DNA of 64,000 nt from Woeseiaceae bacterium. Its GTDB lineage: Bacteria > Pseudomonadota > Gammaproteobacteria > Steroidobacterales > Woeseiaceae. Position numbers and translations under genes: made by a program. Location: the NCBI GenBank assembly GCA_021773075.1, contig JAJFKT010000002.1, forward strand, positions 124,001-188,000, written 5' to 3'. This document shows, one piece after another, positions 7,906 to 16,652 of the stretch. The notes below the pieces were generated by a model, which saw nothing but the letters and a program-made list of their open reading frames with translations, had not been told where the DNA came from and made no database searches. Within the stretch, counting starts at the first letter, position 1. Every line of letters begins with the position of its first letter.

Positions 7906-9717
7906 ATGAGTAGTGTGCCCGCCAGCATTTTGCCGCTGGACAATGAACAGGCGAATAAGCTGCAAACGGCCGTGTCGGGATTGTCGTCACAGCAGTTGCA
8001 GTGGGTATCAGGCTATGCCGCGGGCCTCGCAGCCGCGAGCGGGCAAGCAATGACTGCTGCGAACTCGGGGTCAGCCATTACGGCCACGAACCCGGTCATC
8101 GATGAGAAACTAAGCGTTCTATATGGTTCGCAAACCGGCAATGGCGAGGAGATCGCACAGGCGCTCGTCAAGCAGGCGGAGGCACAGGGTTTTGCTGCAC
8201 AGGCGATAAGTCTTGCAGACTACAAGCCGGCCAATCTCAAGCGCGAGTCATTGGTTTCATTCGTCATAAGCACACACGGCGAAGGCGATCCGCCGGATGA
8301 TGCCGAAATCTTCCATGAATTCCTGCTATCGAAGAAAGCGCCAAAGCTCGATCATCTGAAATACTCCGTACTCGCATTGGGAGACAGCAGCTACGTCAAC
8401 TTTTGTCAGACCGGACGTGAGTTTGACGCGCGACTGGCTGAGCTCGGCGCGACTCAATTTGCAGCAACGACAGAGTGCGACCTGGACTACGACGAAGCAG
8501 CTGCGCTTTGGGCTGAGCGAGTTGTTAAGGAATTACCCGACCTAATTGGAAGTGTGGGGGCAGCGAATAGCCCCGTATTGCGTGCGGTGGAAAATGTATC
8601 GGCCTTCGATAAACAGAATCCGTTTCCGGCTGAAGTGCTCGTCAATCAAAAAATTACGGGTGGTGATTCGAGTAAAGACGTCCGCCACATCGAATTGTCG
8701 CTGGAGGGCTCGGGGCTTAGCTATGAGCCGGGCGACTCACTAGCGGTCGTCGCCGATAATCCGCCGCAGCTTGTCGCCGAGATACTGGCGGAGCTCAACC
8801 TCGATGGCGATCTCGACGTCAAGGTGAAAGGCGATGGCATGAAACTGTCGGATGCGCTGAATAGAAAACTCGAAATCACGGCCATCAATCTCGGTTTCTT
8901 GCGTGCCTGGACGTTGGCCGCCAATAGTGAAGAACTTCTGAAGATGCTCGACGAGAATGAGCAGTCCGCCTTGACTGACTTTGTCGATAAGTATCAGATT
9001 ATCGACGTCATACGACAGTTTCCCGCTGCGGTCGACGCGGATCAGTTGGTCGCTATGTTGCGCCCGCTAAGCGCACGTTCCTATTCGATCGCTTCGAGCC
9101 TCAACGCAAATCCGGATGAGGTTCATATTACGGTCGCGGCTGTTCGGTATGACGCCTTTGGTAGCAAACACTGGGGTGCTGCGTCGACGCACCTCGCAGA
9201 TCGTATAGCCGAAGGTGAAACTGTTTCCGTGTTCATCGAACGCAATAAGCGTTTTCGACTGCCTGACACTGATGTTCCAGTCGTGATGATCGGGCCGGGT
9301 ACGGGTGTTGCACCCTTTAGGGCATTTGTTGAAGAGCGTGTCGAGCAAGGTGCGAGCGGCGAAAACTGGCTGATCTTTGGTGACCGCAATTTCGACAGTG
9401 ATTTTCTGTATCAGCTCGAATGGCAACGCCATCTTAAGCAAGGAAATCTGCAGCGACTCGATACAGCATTTTCCCGGGATCAGCGCAAGAAATTATACGT
9501 ACAGGATCGCATTCGTGAGAACGGCGCGGAGCTGTATCGCTGGATCGAAAAAGGCGCCGCCATTTACGTTTGTGGGGATGCCAAGCATATGGCCGGGGAT
9601 GTAAATGATGCGCTGCTAAGTGTGCTCGAGAGTCATGGCGAATTGGACTCAGAGCAGTCGACTCAGATGCTCAAAGATTTGCGTGCTGTTGGACGTTACC
9701 AGAGAGACGTCTACTGA
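7906..9717 (+). CDS. cysJ: Assimilatory sulfite reductase (NADPH) flavoprotein alpha subunit
   Basis: 603 residues from ATG 7906, chosen over the ATG 21 bases upstream because AGGAG lies just before it. Domains in order: a short N-terminal helix, an FMN-binding flavodoxin (from about residue 68, LYGSQTGNGEEIA), an FAD-binding ferredoxin-reductase domain (RSYSIASS), and an NADPH domain (GPGTGVAPFRAF). It ends with the family's usual VGRYQRDVY. It passes electrons from NADPH to the CysI hemoprotein for six-electron reduction of sulfite to sulfide in the cytosol. It is translationally coupled to cysI by a one-base overlap. Confidence 0.96.
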   Translation: MSSVPASILPLDNEQANKLQTAVSGLSSQQLQWVSGYAAGLAAASGQAMTAANSGSAITATNPVIDEKLSVLYGSQTGNGEEIAQALVKQAEAQGFAAQAISLADYKPANLKRESLVSFVISTHGEGDPPDDAEIFHEFLLSKKAPKLDHLKYSVLALGDSSYVNFCQTGREFDARLAELGATQFAATTECDLDYDEAAALWAERVVKELPDLIGSVGAANSPVLRAVENVSAFDKQNPFPAEVLVNQKITGGDSSKDVRHIELSLEGSGLSYEPGDSLAVVADNPPQLVAEILAELNLDGDLDVKVKGDGMKLSDALNRKLEITAINLGFLRAWTLAANSEELLKMLDENEQSALTDFVDKYQIIDVIRQFPAAVDADQLVAMLRPLSARSYSIASSLNANPDEVHITVAAVRYDAFGSKHWGAASTHLADRIAEGETVSVFIERNKRFRLPDTDVPVVMIGPGTGVAPFRAFVEERVEQGASGENWLIFGDRNFDSDFLYQLEWQRHLKQGNLQRLDTAFSRDQRKKLYVQDRIRENGAELYRWIEKGAAIYVCGDAKHMAGDVNDALLSVLESHGELDSEQSTQMLKDLRAVGRYQRDVY

Positions 9718-11411
9718 TGAGCGATGTAAAGCTCTCCGAAGTCGAGGACATCAAAGCGGCGAGCCGTCATTTGCGCGGAACGATAGCGGAGGGTCTTGTT
9801 GATCCATTGACCGGCGCGATTGCTGCGCCGGATACGCAGCTCTCAAAGTTTCACGGTATCTATCAACAGGATGATCGCGATATACGCAGCGAGCGCAAGC
9901 GGCAAAAACTCGAGCCCGCTTACAGTTTCATGATTCGGGCGCGGATCCCGGGCGGCTTGCTGACAACGGCGCAATGGCTGGGTCTCGATCGCATTGCGAC
10001 CGAGCATGCGAACCAGACAATTCGCCTCACTACTCGACAAGCGATCCAGTATCACGGAGTGCTTAAGCGCAAGCTCAAGCAGACGGTTGCGGAGATTAAT
10101 CAGGCAACACTCGACACGATCGCTGCTTGCGGTGACGTCAATCGAAACGTGATGTCACCACCATTGCCGTCGCTTTCGTCTGTGCATCGCGAGGTGCAGC
10201 ATTACGCTGAGGCTTTGTCTGAGCATCTCATGCCGAAGAGTCGTGCGTATCACGAGATCTGGCTTGATGGCGAAAAGGTCGAGTCCTCAAAAGCGGAGGT
10301 TGAGCCAATCTACGGCGATACCTATCTGCCTCGAAAATTTAAGGCAGCGTTTGTTATTCCGCCACAGAATGATGTCGACGTATTCACACAGGACCTTGGT
10401 CTGATCACTATTGTGAAGGACGGTAAGGTCGCCGGATTCAATGTTAGCGTCGGCGGCGGCATGGGAATGACGCACGGCGAGACAGACACGTTTCCGAGAC
10501 TCGGTGACGTACTCGGTTTCATAAGGCCTGAAAGCCTTAACGCCGTCGCAGAAGCTGTAGTGACGACGCAGCGCGACTTTGGTGATCGTACAAATCGTAA
10601 ACATGCGCGTCTCAAGTACACGATTGAAGATCGCGGCGTCGACTGGTTTCGAGCCGAGGTTGAGCGGCGTTCAGGGGTCGAATTTGCCGCCGCGGAAAAA
10701 TACTCGCTCGTTGCAAACGGCGATGTATACGGCTGGCAACAGGATGATGTTGGTAGCTGGCATTATGGTCTGTTTGTCGAAAGTGGTCGCGTTGGTGACG
10801 TCGGTGAGCGCCGACTCCTGACTGGATTGCGGGCCATCGCAGGTCGACACGACACGGAATTTCGACTTACGCCGAACCAGAACCTGATCATTAGCAAGGT
10901 CTCAGCGGCAAACAAAGATGCGATCAATGCGCTGCTAGTCCAGTACGGTATCGAGAACAGTGTCCATGCCAGCCCATTGCGCTTGAATTCAATGGCCTGT
11001 GTTGCGTTTCCTACCTGTGGTCTGGCAATGGCCGAGAGCGAACGTTACTTGCCGACATTGATCGACAAGCTCGATGCGTCGTTGCAGCAGCTCGGACTCG
11101 GCAAGGAGCCGATCACGATTCGAATGACGGGCTGTCCGAACGGCTGCGCGCGGCCCTATGTGGCAGAGATCGGTCTGGTTGGAAAGGGTCCCGGGCGCTA
11201 CACCGTATTCCTCGGGGCCGGATTCGCCGGCGAGCGACTCGGCGCGCCGTACCTCGATAACGCCAATGAAGAAGGAATTCAGGATGCTTTGACGCCATTG
11301 TTTGCCAACTATGCGGCAGATCGAACCGACGGCGAACGATTCGGCGATTTTCTTATTCGCTCGCGTGCGGTCAGAGAAGTTAGCGCCGGGAGACACATTC
11401 ATGACGGCTGA
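9717..11411 (+). CDS. cysI: Sulfite reductase (NADPH) hemoprotein beta subunit
   Basis: 564 residues, about the usual length. The C-terminal half carries the four Cys ligands for the coupled siroheme and 4Fe-4S centre in [14 protein letters not shown] (with the preceding ACVAF) and [17 protein letters not shown]. The siroheme-binding Arg/Lys-rich segment [14 protein letters not shown] is near residue 100. It reduces sulfite to sulfide with electrons from CysJ. The start ATG overlaps the cysJ stop, and its 3' end overlaps cysH by 11 bases. Confidence 0.97.
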   Translation: MSDVKLSEVEDIKAASRHLRGTIAEGLVDPLTGAIAAPDTQLSKFHGIYQQDDRDIRSERKRQKLEPAYSFMIRARIPGGLLTTAQWLGLDRIATEHANQTIRLTTRQAIQYHGVLKRKLKQTVAEINQATLDTIAACGDVNRNVMSPPLPSLSSVHREVQHYAEALSEHLMPKSRAYHEIWLDGEKVESSKAEVEPIYGDTYLPRKFKAAFVIPPQNDVDVFTQDLGLITIVKDGKVAGFNVSVGGGMGMTHGETDTFPRLGDVLGFIRPESLNAVAEAVVTTQRDFGDRTNRKHARLKYTIEDRGVDWFRAEVERRSGVEFAAAEKYSLVANGDVYGWQQDDVGSWHYGLFVESGRVGDVGERRLLTGLRAIAGRHDTEFRLTPNQNLIISKVSAANKDAINALLVQYGIENSVHASPLRLNSMACVAFPTCGLAMAESERYLPTLIDKLDASLQQLGLGKEPITIRMTGCPNGCARPYVAEIGLVGKGPGRYTVFLGAGFAGERLGAPYLDNANEEGIQDALTPLFANYAADRTDGERFGDFLIRSRAVREVSAGRHIHDG

Positions 11412-12072
11412 AAATAGAGTCGCGTCTGCTTTGAAGACCTTGCCTGGGCAGCATATCCTGAGCTCCAGTTTCGGTGCGCAATCTGCGGTGATGCTGCACC
11501 TGGTCACGCAGCAAGCACCTGATATTCCGGTAGTGTTGATCGATACGGGCTACCTGTTTCCCGAGACTTATCAATTTATTGATGAAATGACAGCGCGGCT
11601 TGCGTTGAATCTGAAGGTTTTTCGACCCGAGGTTTCTGGAGCGTGGCAGGAAGCCCGATTCGGTAAACGCTGGGAGGACGGCTTGTCGGGTATCGAAGCC
11701 TACAATCAGCAAAACAAGGTTGAGCCAATGCAGCGAGCGATTGACGATCTCAATGTTGGCACGTGGTTCTCAGGGCTGCGCCGGAATCAGTCGATCGAAA
11801 GGGCCAATACACCATTCACTGAGAATTCGGGCGACCGCTTTAAGGTCTATCCAATCGCGGACTGGACCGATAAGGATGTCTACGACTACCTAAAGAAGCA
11901 CGATTTACCGTATCACCCGCTTTGGGAAAGCGGCTATGTCTCAATCGGTGATGTGCACACAACGAAGTCGCTCGCGGAAGTAGATTCAATAGAAGAGACG
12001 CGATTTCTTGGCGTTAAGCGTGAGTGCGGACTGCACGAACTCGACTTCGGGCAGAAATTCACCGCCGCCTAA
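11401..12072 (+). CDS. cysH: Phosphoadenosine phosphosulfate (PAPS) reductase
   Basis: 223 residues from ATG 11401, preceded by GGGAG; longer frames from 11302 would run back through cysI. It has the PP-loop fold ([11 protein letters not shown]), the substrate region [18 protein letters not shown] and the catalytic C-terminal Cys in KRECGLHEL. The paired CC motifs that hold a 4Fe-4S cluster in APS reductases are missing ([12 protein letters not shown] instead), so this is the thioredoxin-dependent PAPS type. It supplies sulfite to CysJI and is the third gene of the operon. Confidence 0.95.
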   Translation: MTAENRVASALKTLPGQHILSSSFGAQSAVMLHLVTQQAPDIPVVLIDTGYLFPETYQFIDEMTARLALNLKVFRPEVSGAWQEARFGKRWEDGLSGIEAYNQQNKVEPMQRAIDDLNVGTWFSGLRRNQSIERANTPFTENSGDRFKVYPIADWTDKDVYDYLKKHDLPYHPLWESGYVSIGDVHTTKSLAEVDSIEETRFLGVKRECGLHELDFGQKFTAA

Positions 12073-12125
12073 GCGGCCTGCATGACCGCGAACACTGATC
12101 ATCGAGCGGATTTGGGAAACTTGCC

Positions 12126-13136
12126 TCAGGCTGCTGCTGTAACGCCTTCCTCACAAGCGCCACGGATCGGCAGGTCCGCTGTCTTGAACAGTTTGTCGAT
12201 GTCTACCTGCGAACCTGCACGCTGGATATCATCGAGCTGGTGGGCCGAAATGTGAGAAGCAAATAGTCGAATAAAATCAACCATATAGCGACGCAAGACT
12301 GCGTCCTTTCGAAAGCCGATCCAGGTCGTACTGCGTGGGAACAAGCCCTCCGCGTCAATAACCGCGAGATCCTTTCTGTCAGAACAATCGGCCGCCATGC
12401 TCGCGACGATGCCGACGCCCATTCCCATACGTACGTAAGTTTTGATGACGTCTGCGTCTCGGGCTGTAAAGACAACATCCGGTTCGAGTCCCTGGTCCTC
12501 AAAAGCGCGTTTCAAGGACGACTGTCCCCCAAAACTGAATACATAGGTCACGAGTGGGTGCTGTGCAAGATCCTGCAAGGTGATCTTCCGGTCGAGCTTG
12601 GTTAATTCGTGATCCTTGGGCACAACGATCGAACGGTCCCAGCGATAACTCGGGACTAACATCAGGTCGCCAAACAAATCATTGGATCCGGTCGCGATCG
12701 CGAAATCAATGTCATTGGACGAAATCATGTCGGCGATTTGTTCCGAGGTTCCCTGGTGCAGGTTTAGCCCAATCTTCGGGAAGCGCTTACGAAATTCGGC
12801 GACAATTTCGGGAAGCACATATCGCGCCTGCGTATGCGTGGTCGCGATCGACAGCGATCCTTCTTCTTCCTGGTAATAGTCCGACGCCAGGCTGCGAATG
12901 TTATCGGCCTCGCGCATAATAATTCTGGCGCGTTCGATGACCTGGTGTCCAGCAGCGGTAATGTTGCCCAGACTCTTGCCCTTGCGCGTAAACAGCTGCA
13001 TGCCAAGCTCTTCTTCGAGCAGCTTCAACTGCTTGCTGACGCCCGGTTGGCTGGTATACATGCGCTCGGCCGCAGCGGTGATGTTCAGGCCGTTGTCGAC
13101 AATGGCTAATAGGTATTTGAGTTGTTGAAGTTTCAT
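12126..13136 (-). CDS. cysB: LysR-type sulfur regulator CysB
   Basis: 336 residues, beginning MKLQQLKYLLAIVDNGLNIT, very like CysB/Cbl. The winged helix-turn-helix is at about 1-60 (AAAERMYTSQPGVSKQL), followed by a LysR substrate-binding domain. CysB activates sulfate assimilation genes when the inducer N-acetylserine is present and is antagonised by sulfide. It lies tail to tail with cysH and divergent from the cysteine synthase gene, the expected setting for controlling both. CysB rather than Cbl is likely because it sits among cys genes. Confidence 0.92.
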   Translation of the reverse strand: MKLQQLKYLLAIVDNGLNITAAAERMYTSQPGVSKQLKLLEEELGMQLFTRKGKSLGNITAAGHQVIERARIIMREADNIRSLASDYYQEEEGSLSIATTHTQARYVLPEIVAEFRKRFPKIGLNLHQGTSEQIADMISSNDIDFAIATGSNDLFGDLMLVPSYRWDRSIVVPKDHELTKLDRKITLQDLAQHPLVTYVFSFGGQSSLKRAFEDQGLEPDVVFTARDADVIKTYVRMGMGVGIVASMAADCSDRKDLAVIDAEGLFPRSTTWIGFRKDAVLRRYMVDFIRLFASHISAHQLDDIQRAGSQVDIDKLFKTADLPIRGACEEGVTAAA

Positions 13137-13243
13137 CGGAGTATTTATTATGGGTTGTAGCAGTATGTGACCAAATTCAGGCCATTCAGGTTCAATCCCA
13201 GTGCTAGGTATATCAGATTCTTATAACTCAATGCTATATCGGC

Positions 13244-13265
13244 AGAAAAAGCCCGCCTTTCGGGC
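13244..13265 (-). terminator. Terminator-like hairpin in the cysB leader region
   Basis: GCCCG (13251-13255) and CGGGC (13261-13265) form a short GC stem with a 5-base loop, followed on the minus strand by TTTTT. It lies about 110 bases upstream of the cysB start. It could be an attenuator in a long cysB leader or insulate cysB from upstream minus-strand transcription. Confidence 0.4.
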
Positions 13266-13309
13266 ACGGGCGGCCGCAGATATAGTGATCGCCGCAATTA
13301 GATGTGCTA

Positions 13310-13325
13310 AACCTGAATTCAGGTT
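13310..13325. promoter_or_regulatory. 16-bp perfect palindrome before the cysteine synthase gene
   Basis: AACCTGAATTCAGGTT is a perfect palindrome 16 bases upstream of ATG 13342. Its right half plus flank (ATTCAGGTTCAA, 13317-13328) recurs exactly at 13184-13195. Two copies in a divergent cysB/cysK intergenic region suggest a dimeric regulator's operator. Which protein binds is not visible. Confidence 0.45.
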
Positions 13326-13341
13326 CAACGAGGGCAAAACA

Positions 13342-14295
13342 ATGATCTACAACAATATTCTCGAAACCATAGGCAATACGCCGATCGTGCGTCTGAACAA
13401 CACAGGACCCGATCATGTTGACTTGTACGTGAAGGTTGAATCCTTCAATCCGCTGGCATCGGTTAAGGATCGGCTGGCGTTTGCGATCGTTAACGACGCT
13501 GAGAGACGCGGCCTATTGAAACCGGGGCAAACCATCATCGAGGCAACCTCAGGTAATACCGGTATTGCGCTGGCGATGGTTTGTGCGGCCAGGGGTTATC
13601 AATTCGTGGCGACGATGGCGGACTCTTTTTCGATTGAACGCCGCAAGATCATGCGTGGCCTCGGTGCGAAGGTTATTCTGACACCGGCTGCCGAGCGTGG
13701 CACGGGTATGGTCAAAAAAGCAGAAGAACTGGCCGAAAAGTACGGCTGGTTTCTCGCCCGCCAGTTCGAGAACGAAGCCAATCCTGAATATCACCGGCAT
13801 ACAACCGGCCCTGAGATTCTCACGGATTTTGCTGGCGAGCGCCTCGACTATTGGGTAACGGGCTATGGAACGGGCGGAACGATGACGGGTGCGGGAGAGG
13901 TACTGAAAGCCGGGCGGCCAGACTTAAAGATTATCGCGGTCGAGCCGAAAAATTCGTCGTTGTTGTCCGGAGCTGAATGGGCGCCACACAAAATTCAGGG
14001 CTGGACGCCAGACTTCATTCCGGAAGTTTTGAATCGTGAGATTTACGATGAGTTGCTGACGGTTAGCGACGATCGTGCGATCGAGGTGTCGCGTGCATTG
14101 TCACACACTGAAGGCATTTTCACCGGCATCTCGTCCGGGGCGACATTAGCTGCTGCCTTGGCGACGGCTGAGAAAGCGCCGAAGGGGTCTGTGATTCTTG
14201 CGATGCTACCGGATACCGGAGAACGCTACTTGAGCACGCCGTTGTTCGAAGGGGTCAACGAGGGTTCAGATGATGACTGGCTCGAGAGTTTATGA
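13342..14295 (+). CDS. cysK: Cysteine synthase (O-acetylserine sulfhydrylase)
   Basis: 317 residues from ATG 13342, preceded by GAGGG; upstream in-frame codons run through the palindromic control region and are unlikely to be coding. It is a PLP fold-type II enzyme with the Schiff-base Lys in NPLASVKDR, the substrate loop TSGNTGIALA, the phosphate-binding GTGGTMTG and the GISSGAT segment. It makes cysteine from O-acetylserine and the sulfide formed by CysJI. CysM cannot be strictly excluded on motifs, but the length and SVKDR context fit CysK. Confidence 0.9.
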   Translation: MIYNNILETIGNTPIVRLNNTGPDHVDLYVKVESFNPLASVKDRLAFAIVNDAERRGLLKPGQTIIEATSGNTGIALAMVCAARGYQFVATMADSFSIERRKIMRGLGAKVILTPAAERGTGMVKKAEELAEKYGWFLARQFENEANPEYHRHTTGPEILTDFAGERLDYWVTGYGTGGTMTGAGEVLKAGRPDLKIIAVEPKNSSLLSGAEWAPHKIQGWTPDFIPEVLNREIYDELLTVSDDRAIEVSRALSHTEGIFTGISSGATLAAALATAEKAPKGSVILAMLPDTGERYLSTPLFEGVNEGSDDDWLESL

Positions 14296-14334
14296 CCAAG
14301 CGCTCTAATAAACACTGACATCTGAGACCCAAGT

Positions 14335-14366
14335 CACGGCAGGCCAGCGTTAGGGCTGGCACCGTG
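14335..14366 (+). other. Two-part stem-loop downstream of cysK
   Basis: CACGG (14335-14339) pairs with CCGTG (14362-14366), and inside it GCCAGC (14343-14348) pairs with GCTGGC (14355-14360). There is no T-run, so it is not a standard intrinsic terminator. It may stabilise or help end the cysK message. Confidence 0.35.
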
Positions 14367-14406
14367 GGCCGCTGATTTCACAATAAGTCCCAAGCCAGAG
14401 ACGCAA

Positions 14407-16605
14407 TTGTCAGCAGACGCACACGCACTCATCACTGAGCGAAATATCAGCAAAGCCGGCGGCTTGCTGCATTCGCTCGTGCCGCGCGCGCAGCTTTTCT
14501 CTTATTACAATCGAAATTGTGAATGCATCTGGTCCAGCGATGCCGGTGAAGACTACGAGATCGAGAATTTCGTCGCTGATCTCCCCTGGGAAGCCGTGGA
14601 AAAACTCGCGCGCGACGGAGAGTCGCTGCGACGAACTCTGGCATCCGGCCGTACAGTGTTCGCACTGCCGGTTCCCGGTGATACTGACGTGACTTCGGGC
14701 TTATTGGTCTCACTGTTTTCAAAGAACGACGGGAAATCCTCCAGCTTCAATCCAAGTTTATTGGCGTCGATTCTCGAGCCCGCTATCGACCTGATAGCCG
14801 AAAGCCTGGTCGTCAGCAAAGAAACGCGACATCTCGAACGCAATTTGAAGGCAGCAGAGCTTGAGCTTGATTTCGTCTATGAGCTAGACCAAAAACTTCA
14901 TGGGGCGTCAGGCCGTCATTCCAATTTGGCGCAGCTCGTTGGTCGTAGCGGTCGCTACCTGGGCATCAACTACAGTGTCTTACTGATACCGTCCAAACGA
15001 ATTCGCATTAGTGCGACGCACTCCAGTTGGAAGAATGTTAATCGAAAGGTTCTCGATCGATACCTGATAGACCAACTCATGCCAAAGCTCGAGGATCAGC
15101 GAGGGCCCGTCATCTTTGAGATTCCCGCGGACGAGAACTCCGAGGTCGAGGGGACCGGGTATCAGGCTCTACTTTGCCCGTTGCTTGATACGCAAGGTAA
15201 TGTGGAAGGCGTGCTGGCGCAGCTGGGTCGAGTTGATAAGAGCAAATTCAGCCATAACGACAGGCGATTCATGTCACATATCGGACGTAAGGTCGAGTAT
15301 GTGATTGAGCGATCGTTTGACTCGATGACGGGACTCATGAGTCGTAGCGGTTTTGAAACGCAGCTTCGAGAGTCATACGACTCCCTAAAGTCCGACTCAG
15401 ATACCCACCAGATCATCTACTTCGACCTCGACAATTTGCAGCTCGTCAACGACACCTTTAGTCGCAAGGCGGGTGACGACGTTATTCTTACCTTCGCACG
15501 CTTGCTCGAAGCCGATCTACCCAAGAGCGCTGTCCTGTCGCGCCTGACCGGCGATGATTTCTGCATGTTATTGACGCACGCCAATGCGGATGTCGCACTC
15601 GACTACGCAAACAATGTTCGCAGTAGAGCCTCGACGCTTCGTTATCTGGAGGGTGATAAGTCACTACAGGTAACAGTGAGTATCGGTATCGCCGGATTTG
15701 ATCGCAGTAGTGGTGAAGGTGGCAACGGCCTGACGACTGCACGAATGGCTTGCGAAACGGCGAAAGAGCACGGTCGCGACCGAATCGAGGTTTTTGATGA
15801 TGGCAACAAGAGCATCGTTCGTCGCTACGATGATATGCAACTTGTTGCGGAGATTCAGCAGGCCCTGGATGGCGATAAATTCGAGTTACTGGCACAACCG
15901 ATAGCGAGTCTCTCGGAAGATTCGGCACGCCCGATTTACGAAATCCTGCTGCGCATGGGGGACGGTGAGGGCGGCCGCGTAGCAACAGACGCTCTGTTCT
16001 CGGCAGCGGAACGCTACCGAATGATGCCGCAGATTGACCGCTGGGTTGTTTCCACGACCATCGCCAAGCTGACCGAAGTTCATGCAGCAATAGTTGAGAA
16101 AAAAGCATTGTTCGCCATGAACCTCTCCGGGCAATCCCTGGGCGATGATGAGTTCCTGGATTTTATCGAGCAGGAGATCGAAAACAGCAAGTTGCCACCC
16201 GAGTCGCTATGCTTCGAAATCACCGAATCTGCAGCAGTATCGAATTTGAAAAAGGCGCAATCTTTTATCGACAGTTTGCGACAACGGGGCTGTCAAATAT
16301 CGCTCGACGACTTCGGTGCGGGACTGAGCTCGTTCGCCTATTTGAAAAATTTTAACGTTGATACTCTAAAAATCGACGGCGGATTCATACGCGACATCAC
16401 CGACAACGTAATTTCAGAGTCCATGGTTGCGGCGATTACGCAGGTTGCGAAGGTCATGGAGCTAAAAACCGTCGCCGAGTATGTTGAGACTGAGGAGACT
16501 CGCGAGCTGATTCGTAAGCTTGGGGTTGGCTACGCGCAAGGGCATATTATTGGCAAGCCAATCACACTTGATTCGGTGCTGTCAGACCTGCCAGATACCG
16601 CGTAG
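14407..16605 (+). CDS. GGDEF-EAL protein with degenerate cyclase site, likely c-di-GMP phosphodiesterase
   Basis: 732 residues from a TTG start. The first 295 residues have no clear motif and look GAF-like. The GGDEF domain (about 305-460) has a changed active site, RLTGDDF in place of GGDEF, though the metal Asp (FDLDN) remains. The EAL domain (about 475-725) keeps the catalytic set: Glu in YEILLR, Asn in MNLSGQ, EITES, DDFGAGLSS, Lys in LKIDGGF, Glu in AEYVE and Gln in YAQGHIIGKP. I infer an active phosphodiesterase with the GGDEF part regulatory. No transmembrane segments are seen, so it is cytosolic. Confidence 0.88.
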   Translation: MSADAHALITERNISKAGGLLHSLVPRAQLFSYYNRNCECIWSSDAGEDYEIENFVADLPWEAVEKLARDGESLRRTLASGRTVFALPVPGDTDVTSGLLVSLFSKNDGKSSSFNPSLLASILEPAIDLIAESLVVSKETRHLERNLKAAELELDFVYELDQKLHGASGRHSNLAQLVGRSGRYLGINYSVLLIPSKRIRISATHSSWKNVNRKVLDRYLIDQLMPKLEDQRGPVIFEIPADENSEVEGTGYQALLCPLLDTQGNVEGVLAQLGRVDKSKFSHNDRRFMSHIGRKVEYVIERSFDSMTGLMSRSGFETQLRESYDSLKSDSDTHQIIYFDLDNLQLVNDTFSRKAGDDVILTFARLLEADLPKSAVLSRLTGDDFCMLLTHANADVALDYANNVRSRASTLRYLEGDKSLQVTVSIGIAGFDRSSGEGGNGLTTARMACETAKEHGRDRIEVFDDGNKSIVRRYDDMQLVAEIQQALDGDKFELLAQPIASLSEDSARPIYEILLRMGDGEGGRVATDALFSAAERYRMMPQIDRWVVSTTIAKLTEVHAAIVEKKALFAMNLSGQSLGDDEFLDFIEQEIENSKLPPESLCFEITESAAVSNLKKAQSFIDSLRQRGCQISLDDFGAGLSSFAYLKNFNVDTLKIDGGFIRDITDNVISESMVAAITQVAKVMELKTVAEYVETEETRELIRKLGVGYAQGHIIGKPITLDSVLSDLPDTA

Positions 16606-16652
16606 CGGTGATGCGGGTCGCAGACCCGGAATGCGAGAGATAGACTGCGTGC

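Noticed and set aside
11302..11400. Upstream extension of cysH
   Set aside because: It is fully inside cysI and lacks a ribosome site; ATG 11401 has GGGAG and matches homologue starts.
13201..13341. N-terminal extension of the cysteine synthase
   Set aside because: The extra 47 residues run through a terminator-like hairpin and a palindrome, and homologues start at 13342.
15488..16108. 206-residue minus-strand frame
   Set aside because: It lies opposite the GGDEF-EAL gene, has no recognisable domain and has atypical composition.
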